Assembly (NCBI GenBank): GCA_963834015.1
Contig: CAWIAG010000003.1
Coordinates: 1,054,001-1,118,000, forward strand
Direction of reading: 5' to 3'
DNA from: FEN-1297 sp963834015
GTDB lineage: Bacteria > Bacteroidota > Ignavibacteria > Ignavibacteriales > Ignavibacteriaceae
DNA length: 64,000 nucleotides
Shown in pieces: positions 54,581-63,856 of this stretch (positions are counted from its first letter, which is position 1; each line of letters begins with the position of its first letter). Below the pieces are notes generated by a model. That model was not told the DNA's origin. It did no database searches and worked only from the letters and a program-made list of their open reading frames with translations. Made by a program: the position numbers and the translations under genes.

Positions 54581-57019
54581 ATGATAGGAAGCGCTCTTGT
54601 GGAACCCAATGTTAAATATACAAACGAATTTGAAAAGATCTCTTTAGAAGAAACGTATAAATTACTGGATACAAATGCAGAAGGGCTTTCTAGTCCTGAA
54701 GTAAAGAATCGTCTTGAGAAATTTGGTAATAATGAAATAGTAGAATATAGACAAAACTCCTTTCTTAAATTCATTTCTCGTTTCTGGGGCCCAATGCCCT
54801 GGCTGCTTGAAATTGCGATGGGGCTCGCCTTCGTTTTAAATCATTACCTTGAGGGAATAATAATTTTTACGCTTCTAACTGTAAACTCAGTTATAGGACA
54901 GATACACTCCAACGGGTCACAAAAATTAATGGATCTTTTAAAGAAAAGACTGGCAATAAAATCAAAAATTTTACGGAATAAAATATGGACTGAAGAAGAG
55001 GCTAAAGGAATTGTTATTGGCGACATTATTTCTGTAAAACTTGGCGATATTGTACCGGCAGATGCTAAAATTATCTCCGGCGAACTCTCGGTTGATCAAT
55101 CAGCTCTCACGGGAGAATCCCTTCCTAAAGAAACACATCCATCGGATATTATTTATTCCGGTTCTATCGTAAAACGTAGTGAAGCTGCGGGAATAGTTGT
55201 AAACACAGGTTCAAATACTTTTTTTGGCAAAACAGCCGGGTTAGTAAAAATTGCCAAGCCGAAGTCTCATCAGGAAGCCGTAATGCTGGCAATAGTAAAA
55301 TATATGATTTATCTGGGTATTGCAGCTTCGGTTTTGGTTTCAGTAGCTGCTTTATTGATGCATTTAAGTATTTTCATAATGCTGACCTTCATAATTGTTG
55401 TTCTTTTAGGAGCTATACCAGCAGCTCTTCCGGCAGTCCTGACCATTGTGCAATCTGTAGGTGCTGCCGAACTTGCAAAAAAAGGAGCTTTAGTTACAAA
55501 GCTTGATTCAGTAGAAGATGCGGCTTCTATAGATATTATTTGTTTTGACAAAACCGGTACAATAACGCAAAACAAGTTATCGGTAGCCGATTGCATACCG
55601 TTTTACGGCAACAAGATAGAAGATGTTATTAGGATAGCCGCTTTAACATCAAAATCGGAAGGAATGGATTTAATAGATATTGCAGTTCTTGAATATGCTA
55701 AAAAATCGGGGGTAAATTTTAACGAATACAAGCAGGCAGCATATACTCCGTTTGATCCATCTACAAAACGGACAGAGGCCATTATTGAAAACGGTGGAAA
55801 GCGCTTCAGGGCCGTTAAAGGCGCCGCTCAGGTTATCATGTCACTGTGCCTTGATACTGAAAAAGATATCTCCGATCAGGTAAACAAAGCTATAGATGAT
55901 TTTTCCGGAAAAGGCTACAGAACCATAGCTGTAGCCAGGTCGGATGGATATGATTTAAATAATCTTAAACTTTCAGGATTGCTGCCGCTGACCGATCCGC
56001 CAAGGCCGGATTCTAAAAGTATGATAGACCAGGCAAGGAAATTGGGTATAAAACCAATGATGCTTACTGGCGATAGCATTGATATTGCTAAAGAAATCTC
56101 AAACGAGGTTGGTATAGGTAATAAGATTATTCAAATGGGAGATATAAAAGATTTAAATGAAGATAAACAGTTAAATATTTTAAGTAATTGCGATGGGTTT
56201 GCGGGAATATATCCCGAGGACAAGTATAAGATTGTAACTTTATTGCAAACCGGTGGACATGTTGTTGGAATGACCGGCGACGGGGTTAACGACGCACCTG
56301 CCCTGAAACAAGCAGAGATGGGCATTGCTGTAAGCAATTCAACCGATGTGGCAAAAGCAGCCGCCAGTGTAGTCTTAACCGAGTCCGGGGTAGGTGTAAT
56401 AATAGATGCGGTTACTACCAGCAGGCAGACATACCAGAGAATGCTTACTTGGGTAATCAATAAAGTTGTTAAGGTAATAGAATTTGTTGTATTTCTGTCT
56501 ATAGGTTTCTTCTGGCTGCATAATATTTTGCTTACCCTTATCGGGATGACTTTACTTGTATTTGCAAATGATTTTGTAAGCATGACGCTGGCAACCGATA
56601 ATGTAAAGAGTACAAGCAACCCGGATAAATGGAAGGTCAAGGATATTATCCAAGCATCTCTGCTTCCTGCTTTACTCTACGTCCTGGGAGACATTATTAT
56701 TATCATGACAGGCATTAATTATTTCCGTTTACAATGGAATGAATTGACATCGCTTACAATGCTTAGTTTCATATTCAATAGTCAGTTCAGGGTTTTAATC
56801 GTAAGGGAAAGAAAACATTTCTGGTCGTCGCTGCCGGGTAAAGGATTACTTATTTCCAGTACATCTGCAATAATCGGAATTTCAATTATTACATTTTTCG
56901 GAGTTCTTGTCCCTTCTTTAAGACCGGCAATAATTCTCAGCGTTTTGGGAATATCGGCGCTGATGGCAATCTTAATAGATTTCCCCAAATATTATATATT
57001 TAAGAAATTCGGGTTATAA
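54581..57019 (+). CDS. P3A-type proton-pumping ATPase, copy 2 (divergent)
   Basis: The 812 residues show the P3A order: TGESLPKE in the actuator, DKTGTITQNKLS (Asp323), and TGDGVNDAPALKQAE. In M6 the usual LNDGxI is FANDFVSMTLATDNV; the Asp remains but its context differs from copy 1. About 56 residues shorter than copy 1, mainly at both ends. It would export protons or another monovalent ion. The two pumps are clearly different lineages, not a recent duplication. Start codon choice is uncertain because no strong ribosome site is seen. Confidence 0.9.
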   Translation: MIGSALVEPNVKYTNEFEKISLEETYKLLDTNAEGLSSPEVKNRLEKFGNNEIVEYRQNSFLKFISRFWGPMPWLLEIAMGLAFVLNHYLEGIIIFTLLTVNSVIGQIHSNGSQKLMDLLKKRLAIKSKILRNKIWTEEEAKGIVIGDIISVKLGDIVPADAKIISGELSVDQSALTGESLPKETHPSDIIYSGSIVKRSEAAGIVVNTGSNTFFGKTAGLVKIAKPKSHQEAVMLAIVKYMIYLGIAASVLVSVAALLMHLSIFIMLTFIIVVLLGAIPAALPAVLTIVQSVGAAELAKKGALVTKLDSVEDAASIDIICFDKTGTITQNKLSVADCIPFYGNKIEDVIRIAALTSKSEGMDLIDIAVLEYAKKSGVNFNEYKQAAYTPFDPSTKRTEAIIENGGKRFRAVKGAAQVIMSLCLDTEKDISDQVNKAIDDFSGKGYRTIAVARSDGYDLNNLKLSGLLPLTDPPRPDSKSMIDQARKLGIKPMMLTGDSIDIAKEISNEVGIGNKIIQMGDIKDLNEDKQLNILSNCDGFAGIYPEDKYKIVTLLQTGGHVVGMTGDGVNDAPALKQAEMGIAVSNSTDVAKAAASVVLTESGVGVIIDAVTTSRQTYQRMLTWVINKVVKVIEFVVFLSIGFFWLHNILLTLIGMTLLVFANDFVSMTLATDNVKSTSNPDKWKVKDIIQASLLPALLYVLGDIIIIMTGINYFRLQWNELTSLTMLSFIFNSQFRVLIVRERKHFWSSLPGKGLLISSTSAIIGISIITFFGVLVPSLRPAIILSVLGISALMAILIDFPKYYIFKKFGL

Positions 57020-57101
57020 TAAATAAAAAAGTTGTTTCACAAAAGATAATTGGAACCAACTGCCGTCTTTCAAAATTGAATCAAAAGCAATAGGAATATT
57101 T

Positions 57102-57482
57102 ATGAAAACAGGAACCGGTTTATGGATAGATCACAGCACTGCTTTTATTGTTACATCCGATGATAACGGAGAGCAAACAAAAAGAATAGAATCCGAAATG
57201 GAAAAGCATGTACGTTTTTCCGGCGGGGCCCAGAATGATACCGAGGAAGATATTCGCGACAGGAAATTTACAAATCAATTAAATAAATACTATGATGAAG
57301 TAATTGCTTCAATTCACAATACAAATTCTGTACTGGTATTCGGCCCGGGCGAGGCTAAAGTTGAATTTAAGAAACGGCTGGAAACTAAAAAAATAAAGAA
57401 TTGTTTAGTTGATATAGAAACTGTTGATAAAATGACCGACAACCAGATTACTGCGAAAGTCCGGGAGCACTTTCATGAATAA
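57102..57482 (+). CDS. eRF1-domain-like stress-locus protein
   Basis: The 126 residues have the pattern of a small protein family found in bacterial stress loci: LWIDHSTAFIV at the start, VRFSGGAQND, LNKYYDEVIASIH, VLVFGPGEAKVEFKKRLE and TVDKMTDNQITAKVREHF. FGPGEAK with the preceding strand recalls the last domain of archaeal/eukaryal release factor eRF1, from memory of such proteins. It could be a translation-linked factor, but no function is proven. It lies 82 bases after the second ATPase gene. Confidence 0.6.
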   Translation: MKTGTGLWIDHSTAFIVTSDDNGEQTKRIESEMEKHVRFSGGAQNDTEEDIRDRKFTNQLNKYYDEVIASIHNTNSVLVFGPGEAKVEFKKRLETKKIKNCLVDIETVDKMTDNQITAKVREHFHE

Positions 57483-57581
57483 TCCGGAATCAATATGCTT
57501 CTAAAATTTAAATTTGATACGTTTTGTAAGATTAATAGTTATAGAGATATATGCGAATGGGAAAAAAACTAAAGGAGAAAA

Positions 57582-57731
57582 ATGTATTCCAAATCATGAA
57601 CCAACAAGTCCGCAACTTGAGAGAGATTGGATCTATTGCAGCAGATTTTTCTCCTAATATTAAAAGCTTCGTTAATTGCATATCTTTCGAGCGCTGCAGG
57701 TATTGCATTAATTTATTTCCTGTTCAAATAG
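57582..57731 (+). pseudogene. Degenerate small membrane protein
   Basis: AAAGGAGAAAA just before the ATG is a very good ribosome site, yet this frame has TGA at 57597 and 57618. After them it reads LLQQIFLLILKASLIAYLSS and AAGIALIYFLFK-stop, a typical membrane span. A different frame from ATG 57551 is open for 61 codons (MNQQVRNLREIGSIAADFS) but has no span. Either the small gene was inactivated, or a frameshift joins the two frames. The remaining spacer to 57895 and from 57930 to 58237 shows no gene. Confidence 0.4.
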
Positions 57732-57895
57732 TATGATTTTATTTCACGGTTTATTCCTTTAAGCCAAATTGATATATTTGATTTTATTATTCCTTTTTTA
57801 TTTTTATAAAAGTAGGGATTTAACGGGAGCCTGTAAAGGTCCTAAAACTTCTAATCAATAGTATGATAAAACAGCAGATTGGCTGCTTTATTATC

Positions 57896-57924
57896 TAATC
57901 CCTTTTTCATCCCATTGACCTATT
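57896..57924 (+). promoter_or_regulatory. 29-base recurrent upstream element, copy 8
   Basis: TAATCCCTTTTTCATCCC then ATTGACCTATT, 313 bases before the CheB-CheR fusion start. No pairing arm is evident to the left, which indicates that the core is conserved independently of a hairpin. Confidence 0.65.
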
Positions 57925-58237
57925 GCAAAAAACAATATTTTTACTTATAATAAATTTGCAATTATAGGTTATCAGCCGGGAAAAAATGATTTTTTATTAA
58001 GAGATAAATTTAGTACGAATAAGAAGTGATCCTTTCAAGTGAAATAATTATTTCATCACCCTTTTCCGGTGGTGATTGATCTTGGCATTGTTAATTCTTT
58101 ATTTAAATTATTGCAAACTAATTTATTTGCGATAAAGTTTATCCTTGTAAGTTATTTCAATTTCTTCCGAGTTGATTCATACTATTAAAGAATTAAAATA
58201 AATTTTGGGAATACCGGGATTTATTTTGAAAGGAGCT

Positions 58238-61195
58238 ATGAAGAAGAAGTCCATCCCTGTCCTGTCTACAGCTAAAAAAAAGAAAAATATTACGAAAATA
58301 ATACGAACGGATGATTCATTTTATATCGTTGGAATTGGTGCATCTGCAGGCGGTTTAGACGCTCTCGAAAAATTTTTCGGGAATTTAGCCGCGGATACGG
58401 GTATGGCATTTATTGTAGTATCTCATTTAGACCCTAATCATATAAGTATTATGCCTGAACTAATTCAAAAATTTACAAAGATGAAATTATTTCAGGCAGA
58501 AGACGGGATGATTGTCGCACCCAATCATGTATATGTTGCACCGGCAAACAGGGACCTGGCAATACTTCATGGAACAATTCAGCTAATAGAACCTCTTGAA
58601 GCGCACGGCTTCCGGCTTCCCATTGATTCATTCTTCAAATCCCTCTCAACAGATTTAGGTGAAAAAGCTATTTGCATTATCCTTTCAGGAATGGCTTCAG
58701 ACGGTACTGCGGGGTTAAAAGCCGTAAAAAGTGAATTAGGGATGGTAATGGTTCAGGACCCAAAATCCGCAAAATTTGACGGTATGCCGAACAGCGCTAT
58801 TAAGACGGGGTTAGCTGATTATATACTTCCGCCTGAAGAAATGCCTTATCAATTAATTAGATACACATCCCAAAAAGTTAAGGGCATTTTATCCGATAAA
58901 ATAATAAACGAGGGTAAAATTCCCGATACATTTCAGAAAATATTTATTCTTCTAAGGACACACACGGGGCACGATTTTTCACTTTACAAACAAAATACAA
59001 TCTACCGACGCGTGGAAAGAAGAATGAATATTTATCAATTGGATAATATTTCTCATTATATAAGAATGCTCCAGGAAAACCCTGCAGAAATTGAAAACTT
59101 ATTTAAGGAACTTTTAATAGGAGTAACAAATTTTTTCAGAGATGCGGAAGCATTCGAAATATTAAAGCCGGTGTTATTAGAACTTGTAAAAAGTAAACCG
59201 GATAACGGACAGATAAGAATCTGGATACCGGGATGCTCAACCGGCGAAGAGGCTTATTCTGTTGCAATTCTATTACGTGAATGCATGAATGAAGCAAAAA
59301 AATATTTCAACGTTCAAATATTTGCAACAGATATTGATACCAATTCCATTGAAAGAGCCCGAATTGGTTCATATTCAGGGATTGCTCCTGATATCACCAA
59401 AGAACGTTTAAGCCGTTTCTTCACTTCGAAGGAGAATATTTTCCAAATTCGAAAAGAAATAAGGGAGATGCTGGTATTTGCACCTCAGAGCATAATAAAA
59501 GATCCTCCATTTACCAAACTTGACCTGATCTGCTGCCGCAATCTTTTAATTTATTTTAATTCCGAGTTACAGAAAAAAATAATCCCGCTGTTTCATTACA
59601 GTTTGCTGCCTAAAGGGATACTCTTTCTCGGCTCGTCTGAAACTATCAGCGGATTTGTTGACCTGTTTTCTATGCTTGATAAGAAATGGAAAATTTACAG
59701 AAGAAGAGATTCTATTTATAAGGCGCAGCCGTATATAGAATTCCCCATATCCCGGTCGATTGGAAAAACTCATGAGATTATAATGAAAAAAGATGAAATT
59801 GATGATATTACAAAAATTGCGGAAAAAATCATCCTGCAAAGTTATTCCCCAAATTGCATAATTACTGCCGGGAACGGCAATATATTATACATTCATGGAA
59901 AATCCGGCAAATATCTTGAACTTAGCCACGGCGAAGCGAAGATGAACATCCATGAAATGGCACGGGAAGGCCTAAAACAAGAATTACCCGCTTTGATTAG
60001 AAAAGTTTTATCGGGCAAGAAATCAATAACTGCCGAAGGAATAAAAATAAAATCCAACGGCCGTATACAATTAATAAATCTAATAATAAAACCAATCAAA
60101 GAACCGGCGTCAATGCAGGGTTCGCTGTTGATCATATTTGAAGAAGTAAGACAGACTAAAACAGCGCCCGGTTCTAACAAAATTCATTCTGAAAAAAAAT
60201 CAGAAAAAATAATAAAGGGACTTGAGCACGAATTAAAATCCACCAAAGAAAATTTACGGTCCACCATTGAAGAATTGGAAACCTCGAATGAAGAACTCAA
60301 ATCCACGAACGAAGAGGTCCAATCAACAAACGAAGAGATGCAAAGTTCAAACGAAGAATTGGAAACTTCCAAAGAAGAATTACAGTCGCTAAATGAAGAA
60401 TTAATTACCGTGAACACAGAGCTGCAGAATAAAAATGATGAATTATCCGTTCTTAATAACGATATGAAAAACCTGCTTGACAGCATCAATATCCCGACTA
60501 TATTTCTTGATAATAATTTAAATATTAAAAGATTTACAATTCATGCGACAAAGATTGTAAACCTTATTTCCACCGATATCGGCAGACCGATAAACCATAT
60601 AGCAACAAATCTTAAATATGAAAAGTTTGTTGAGGACGCGAGAGAAGTTTTAAGAACTCTTGTTTTCAAAGAAATTGAGCTGCAAACAAACGAAGGTATA
60701 TGGTATCAAATGCGTATGCTGCCATACAGGACTGAGAACAATTTTATTGACGGCCTTGTCATTACATTTTCAGATATTAACAAATTAAAGAAGGCATCCG
60801 AAGATAATAACATATTAAACCGGGAAATTCAGACAGCCCGTGAGTTTTCCGAGGACATAATTGATACGATCAGGGAACCGCTTCTTATTCTTGATAAAGA
60901 TTTAAGAGTTCTCTCGGCAAACCGGTCTTTTTATAAAATGTTTAATACCGTCAGAGAACAAACGGCCGACAGGTTTATATACGAACTTGATGATAAAAAT
61001 TGGGATTTACCACGTTTAAGAGAACTTCTTGAACAAATAATCCCTAAAAATAATTTATTTGAAGATTATGAGGTTGAATACAATTCTGAAAAAGCAGGCC
61101 GTAAAAAATTATTGCTTAATGCCCGGCAGGTATTTCACGGTGAAAAAGAGACTAAATTAATTCTGCTTGCAATTGAAAGCCAAAATTTAATTTAA
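58238..61195 (+). CDS. CheB-CheR-PAS signalling fusion protein
   Basis: The 985 residues start at the ATG preceded by AAAGGAG; a TTG 33 bases upstream is in frame but lacks a site. The CheB methylesterase domain (about 25-215) keeps its triad: GIGASAGGLDAL (Ser), VSHLDPNHIS (His), GMASDGTAGL (Asp). The CheR methyltransferase part (about 235-500) has YRRVERRM, WIPGCSTGEEAYSVAI and DLICCRNLLIYF. A coiled coil made of SNEELKSTNEE-type heptads spans about 660-750, then PAS domains. No receiver domain is present. Such fusions usually signal outside chemotaxis. A kinase and regulator follow. Confidence 0.92.
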   Translation: MKKKSIPVLSTAKKKKNITKIIRTDDSFYIVGIGASAGGLDALEKFFGNLAADTGMAFIVVSHLDPNHISIMPELIQKFTKMKLFQAEDGMIVAPNHVYVAPANRDLAILHGTIQLIEPLEAHGFRLPIDSFFKSLSTDLGEKAICIILSGMASDGTAGLKAVKSELGMVMVQDPKSAKFDGMPNSAIKTGLADYILPPEEMPYQLIRYTSQKVKGILSDKIINEGKIPDTFQKIFILLRTHTGHDFSLYKQNTIYRRVERRMNIYQLDNISHYIRMLQENPAEIENLFKELLIGVTNFFRDAEAFEILKPVLLELVKSKPDNGQIRIWIPGCSTGEEAYSVAILLRECMNEAKKYFNVQIFATDIDTNSIERARIGSYSGIAPDITKERLSRFFTSKENIFQIRKEIREMLVFAPQSIIKDPPFTKLDLICCRNLLIYFNSELQKKIIPLFHYSLLPKGILFLGSSETISGFVDLFSMLDKKWKIYRRRDSIYKAQPYIEFPISRSIGKTHEIIMKKDEIDDITKIAEKIILQSYSPNCIITAGNGNILYIHGKSGKYLELSHGEAKMNIHEMAREGLKQELPALIRKVLSGKKSITAEGIKIKSNGRIQLINLIIKPIKEPASMQGSLLIIFEEVRQTKTAPGSNKIHSEKKSEKIIKGLEHELKSTKENLRSTIEELETSNEELKSTNEEVQSTNEEMQSSNEELETSKEELQSLNEELITVNTELQNKNDELSVLNNDMKNLLDSINIPTIFLDNNLNIKRFTIHATKIVNLISTDIGRPINHIATNLKYEKFVEDAREVLRTLVFKEIELQTNEGIWYQMRMLPYRTENNFIDGLVITFSDINKLKKASEDNNILNREIQTAREFSEDIIDTIREPLLILDKDLRVLSANRSFYKMFNTVREQTADRFIYELDDKNWDLPRLRELLEQIIPKNNLFEDYEVEYNSEKAGRKKLLLNARQVFHGEKETKLILLAIESQNLI

Positions 61196-61208
61196 CGAGA
61201 TAAATAAT

Positions 61209-62495
61209 ATGAAAACTATCAAAAAAATTGCTAAAAATGCCACTGCAAAAAAAACTAAACTTAAAGCGGGAGTAAAACCTAAAAAACCGGTTGACAAAAA
61301 AGCAGACGATGTTCAAAAACTTGTACATCTGCTCCAAGTTCATCAAATAGAACTTGAACATCAAAACCAGGAACTTAGAATTGCACAGGAAGAACTGGAA
61401 GTATCGAGAAATAAATATGTAAACCTGTTTGATTTTTCACCAATCCCCTACTTCACACTGGATCCTGATAGTATTATAAAAGAAGTAAACCTGAGCGCAA
61501 GTAAAATGCTTGGAACAGACCGGGGTAAATTAGCAGGCAAATGTTTTTCATCTTATATATTACCGGATGACCGGGATATTTTTAATTCTTTTATTAAAAC
61601 TATTTTTGCCGACCCGGTAAAGCAATCATGCGAATTAAAACTACTAAGCAAAAATAAACTGGTTTTCCAGGTACGGCTGGAGGGATTAGTAATAGAAGAC
61701 ACCCTGGAGCCTGATCAAAAATGCCAGATTGCAATAATTGATTTGACAGAATACCGTAAATTATCAGATACATTAATAAAAACTACTGAAGAACTTAAAT
61801 TACTAAACTCAACCAGGGATAAGTTCTTCTCAATTATTGCCCATGATTTAAGGAGCCCTTTTCAATCACTTCTGGGTTCCTCAGAATTACTTGCTACTGA
61901 AATTAATAATTTATCCAATGAAGAAATATCAGTATTCGGCAAAGGGTTAAATAATAATTTAATCAATCTATACAATCTACTTGATAATTTACTTCGGTGG
62001 TCCTTAATCCAGAGAGATATGATTGAGTATAAACCTGCAAATCTTAATCTCTCAGATATTGTTGGTAAAACAATTTTAATATTAGCGCAGAGTGCACTGG
62101 AAAAAAAGATTTCCATATCCAATAAAGTGGAAACCGGGTCAACTGTTTATGCAGATATTGATTTACTCAGTATAGTTATTCACAATCTTTTACTGAATGC
62201 AATCAAATTTACTCCTAAAGAAGGACACATAATTGTTTCATCTATTGAGAAGGATGGTATTGTTGAAGTGTCTGTCAGGGATGACGGTATTGGAATCGAC
62301 CCGGATAAAATTTCTAATTTATTTAACTTCGATACAATATTTACAACCGAAGGAACTATTGGAGAGAGAGGAACAGGGCTTGGATTACCTTTGTGCAAAG
62401 AATTTATTGAAAGAAACGGCGGTAAAATAAGTGTAGAAAGTGAACCAGGTAAGGGTTCGAAGTTTACATTTACAGTACCCAAACCAATATCATAG
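61209..62495 (+). CDS. PAS-domain sensor histidine kinase
   Basis: The 428 residues have a Lys-rich N-terminus, a coiled coil (HQIELEHQNQELRIAQEELE), a PAS domain (about 65-180; FSPIPYFTLDPDS), and a class I kinase core: H box FSIIAHDLRSPFQSL, N box NLLLNAIKFTPKEG, G1 DDGIGIDPDKI and G2 GERGTGLGLPLCKEF. No membrane span is seen, so it is cytoplasmic. It starts 13 bases after the CheB-CheR fusion and is likely co-transcribed. Its partner may be the NarL-type regulator downstream. Confidence 0.94.
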   Translation: MKTIKKIAKNATAKKTKLKAGVKPKKPVDKKADDVQKLVHLLQVHQIELEHQNQELRIAQEELEVSRNKYVNLFDFSPIPYFTLDPDSIIKEVNLSASKMLGTDRGKLAGKCFSSYILPDDRDIFNSFIKTIFADPVKQSCELKLLSKNKLVFQVRLEGLVIEDTLEPDQKCQIAIIDLTEYRKLSDTLIKTTEELKLLNSTRDKFFSIIAHDLRSPFQSLLGSSELLATEINNLSNEEISVFGKGLNNNLINLYNLLDNLLRWSLIQRDMIEYKPANLNLSDIVGKTILILAQSALEKKISISNKVETGSTVYADIDLLSIVIHNLLLNAIKFTPKEGHIIVSSIEKDGIVEVSVRDDGIGIDPDKISNLFNFDTIFTTEGTIGERGTGLGLPLCKEFIERNGGKISVESEPGKGSKFTFTVPKPIS

Positions 62496-62611
62496 ATATT
62501 CTATATTTTGATTTTGAACAGAGTTTATTTCAGAATTATTGAGTAGTATATGGGATAAATTGGAAATTAAAGATACTAACTTTAACTTCTATTTAATCCC
62601 AAGGAGGCCAA

Positions 62612-63304
62612 ATGAAAAAAATACGGATACTTATAATTGAGGATAACAGGCTGCTGCGGGACGGCATTGAAGCAATGCTAAAAAAGCAGGCAGATATGCA
62701 TGTGGCTGCTTCAGTGGGTAACGGTGAAAACATACTACAGATGATGGCTGAGTTAAAAGCGGATATAATTCTTCTTGATCTTGGATTACGAAATCAAAAC
62801 AGTCTGCAAGTTGTAAAATTAGTTAAGAAAAAATTTCAGGAAACCAGGATTATAGTTATGGATTTGATTCCTCTTCAGGAGGATGTTTTTGAATTTGTAC
62901 AGGCAGGAGTTTCCGGTTTTATTTTAAAGGATGCAAATATTGCCGAGTTTTTTGAAACTATCAGGCTGGTTTATCGAGGCGAACAGGTTTTGCCCGCACA
63001 CTTAACCGGTTCACTTTTTTCTCAAATTGTAGAAAATACTATTAGTGATACAAAACCTTCTGTAATCGTTGAAAGTGTACGTATGACAAAACGAGAACGA
63101 CAGGTAATTGATTTAATTTCAGATGGTTTAACGAATAAAGAGATTGCACAATCTCTTCGTATATCAACTTACACCGCTAAGAGTCATGTACATAACATAC
63201 TTGAAAAATTAGCTCTAAATACACGCCTGCAGATTGCCAAACATGCACGCCTGTCATCTTCTTACAGTACTGAAAGTGAAGGAGCTTCACAAATAGCAGA
63301 ATAA
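62612..63304 (+). CDS. NarL/FixJ-type response regulator
   Basis: The 230 residues combine a receiver (about 1-120) and a LuxR-type helix-turn-helix (about 160-220: KRERQVIDLISDGLTNKEIA, then STYTAKSHVHNILEKL). The receiver has IIEDNRLL, the phospho-acceptor in DIILLDLGL, and Lys in FILKDANIAE. At the switch position most receivers have Ser/Thr; here the strand reads IIVMDLIP, with an Asp. This may alter activation. AAGGAGG precedes the start. Probably the output of the kinase just upstream and a candidate reader of the 29-base elements. Confidence 0.92.
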   Translation: MKKIRILIIEDNRLLRDGIEAMLKKQADMHVAASVGNGENILQMMAELKADIILLDLGLRNQNSLQVVKLVKKKFQETRIIVMDLIPLQEDVFEFVQAGVSGFILKDANIAEFFETIRLVYRGEQVLPAHLTGSLFSQIVENTISDTKPSVIVESVRMTKRERQVIDLISDGLTNKEIAQSLRISTYTAKSHVHNILEKLALNTRLQIAKHARLSSSYSTESEGASQIAE

Positions 63305-63333
63305 TTTTTTGCATTAAACCTATTCAAAAGGTG

Positions 63334-63362
63334 TAGTTCCCTTTTCATCCCTTTGCCCGATT
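63334..63362 (+). promoter_or_regulatory. 29-base recurrent upstream element, copy 9
   Basis: TAGTTCCCTTTTCATCCC then TTTGCCCGATT, 110 bases before the DUF4398 lipoprotein start. CAAAAGGTG just upstream pairs with CATCCCTTTG with one mismatch. Confidence 0.7.
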
Positions 63363-63472
63363 GGATTCGGGGTTTATCAAAGATAGATTACTTCAAGTTA
63401 AAAATATATTTTCAGTTCCTGATTAACATGAATTGAAAATTAAATTACGTAACAACTCTAATGGAGTATTTT

Positions 63473-63856
63473 ATGAAACTTATGAACATGGCTTTGTTAG
63501 CCGGAAGCCTTCTGTTTGGAGCAGTGATTGCAGGATGCGCAAGCAGCGTGCCGCTGAATACAGAAGCCTCCGGAGCGGCGATCCGTGCTGCTGATGAAGT
63601 TGGAGCACCAAACGTTCCAACAGCATCTCTCTATTTACAACTTGCGAAGGAAGAACTTGAAAATGCAAAGGGGCTTGCCGCAAAAGGCGACAAGGATGAA
63701 GCTGAGTCAATGCTATTACGCTCTCAGGCCGACGCCGAATTAGCAGTAGCACTTTCCCGCAGCGATGCTGACACAAAGGCAGCAACACAGGCTTTGGAAC
63801 GTGTACGTCAGTTGCGACTTGACAACCAAATACCTCAAGAAACGGGGCAACTATGA
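63473..63856 (+). CDS. DUF4398-type lipoprotein
   Basis: The 127 residues begin with a lipoprotein signal peptide (NMALLAGSLLFGAVIAGC, lipobox AGC). The start is the ATG preceded by ATGGAG; an ATG four codons upstream overlaps that site. The mature helical part has PTASLYLQLAKEELENAKGL and AESMLLRSQADAELAVALS, the DUF4398 pattern. Such proteins often pair with an OmpA-like protein, as seems the case here: the next gene overlaps its stop (ATGA). It is preceded by a 29-base element. Confidence 0.82.
   Translation: MKLMNMALLAGSLLFGAVIAGCASSVPLNTEASGAAIRAADEVGAPNVPTASLYLQLAKEELENAKGLAAKGDKDEAESMLLRSQADAELAVALSRSDADTKAATQALERVRQLRLDNQIPQETGQL

Noticed and set aside
58238..63304. Chemotaxis operon
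   Set aside because: No CheA, CheW, CheY or chemoreceptor gene is seen; CheB-CheR-PAS fusions occur widely outside chemotaxis.
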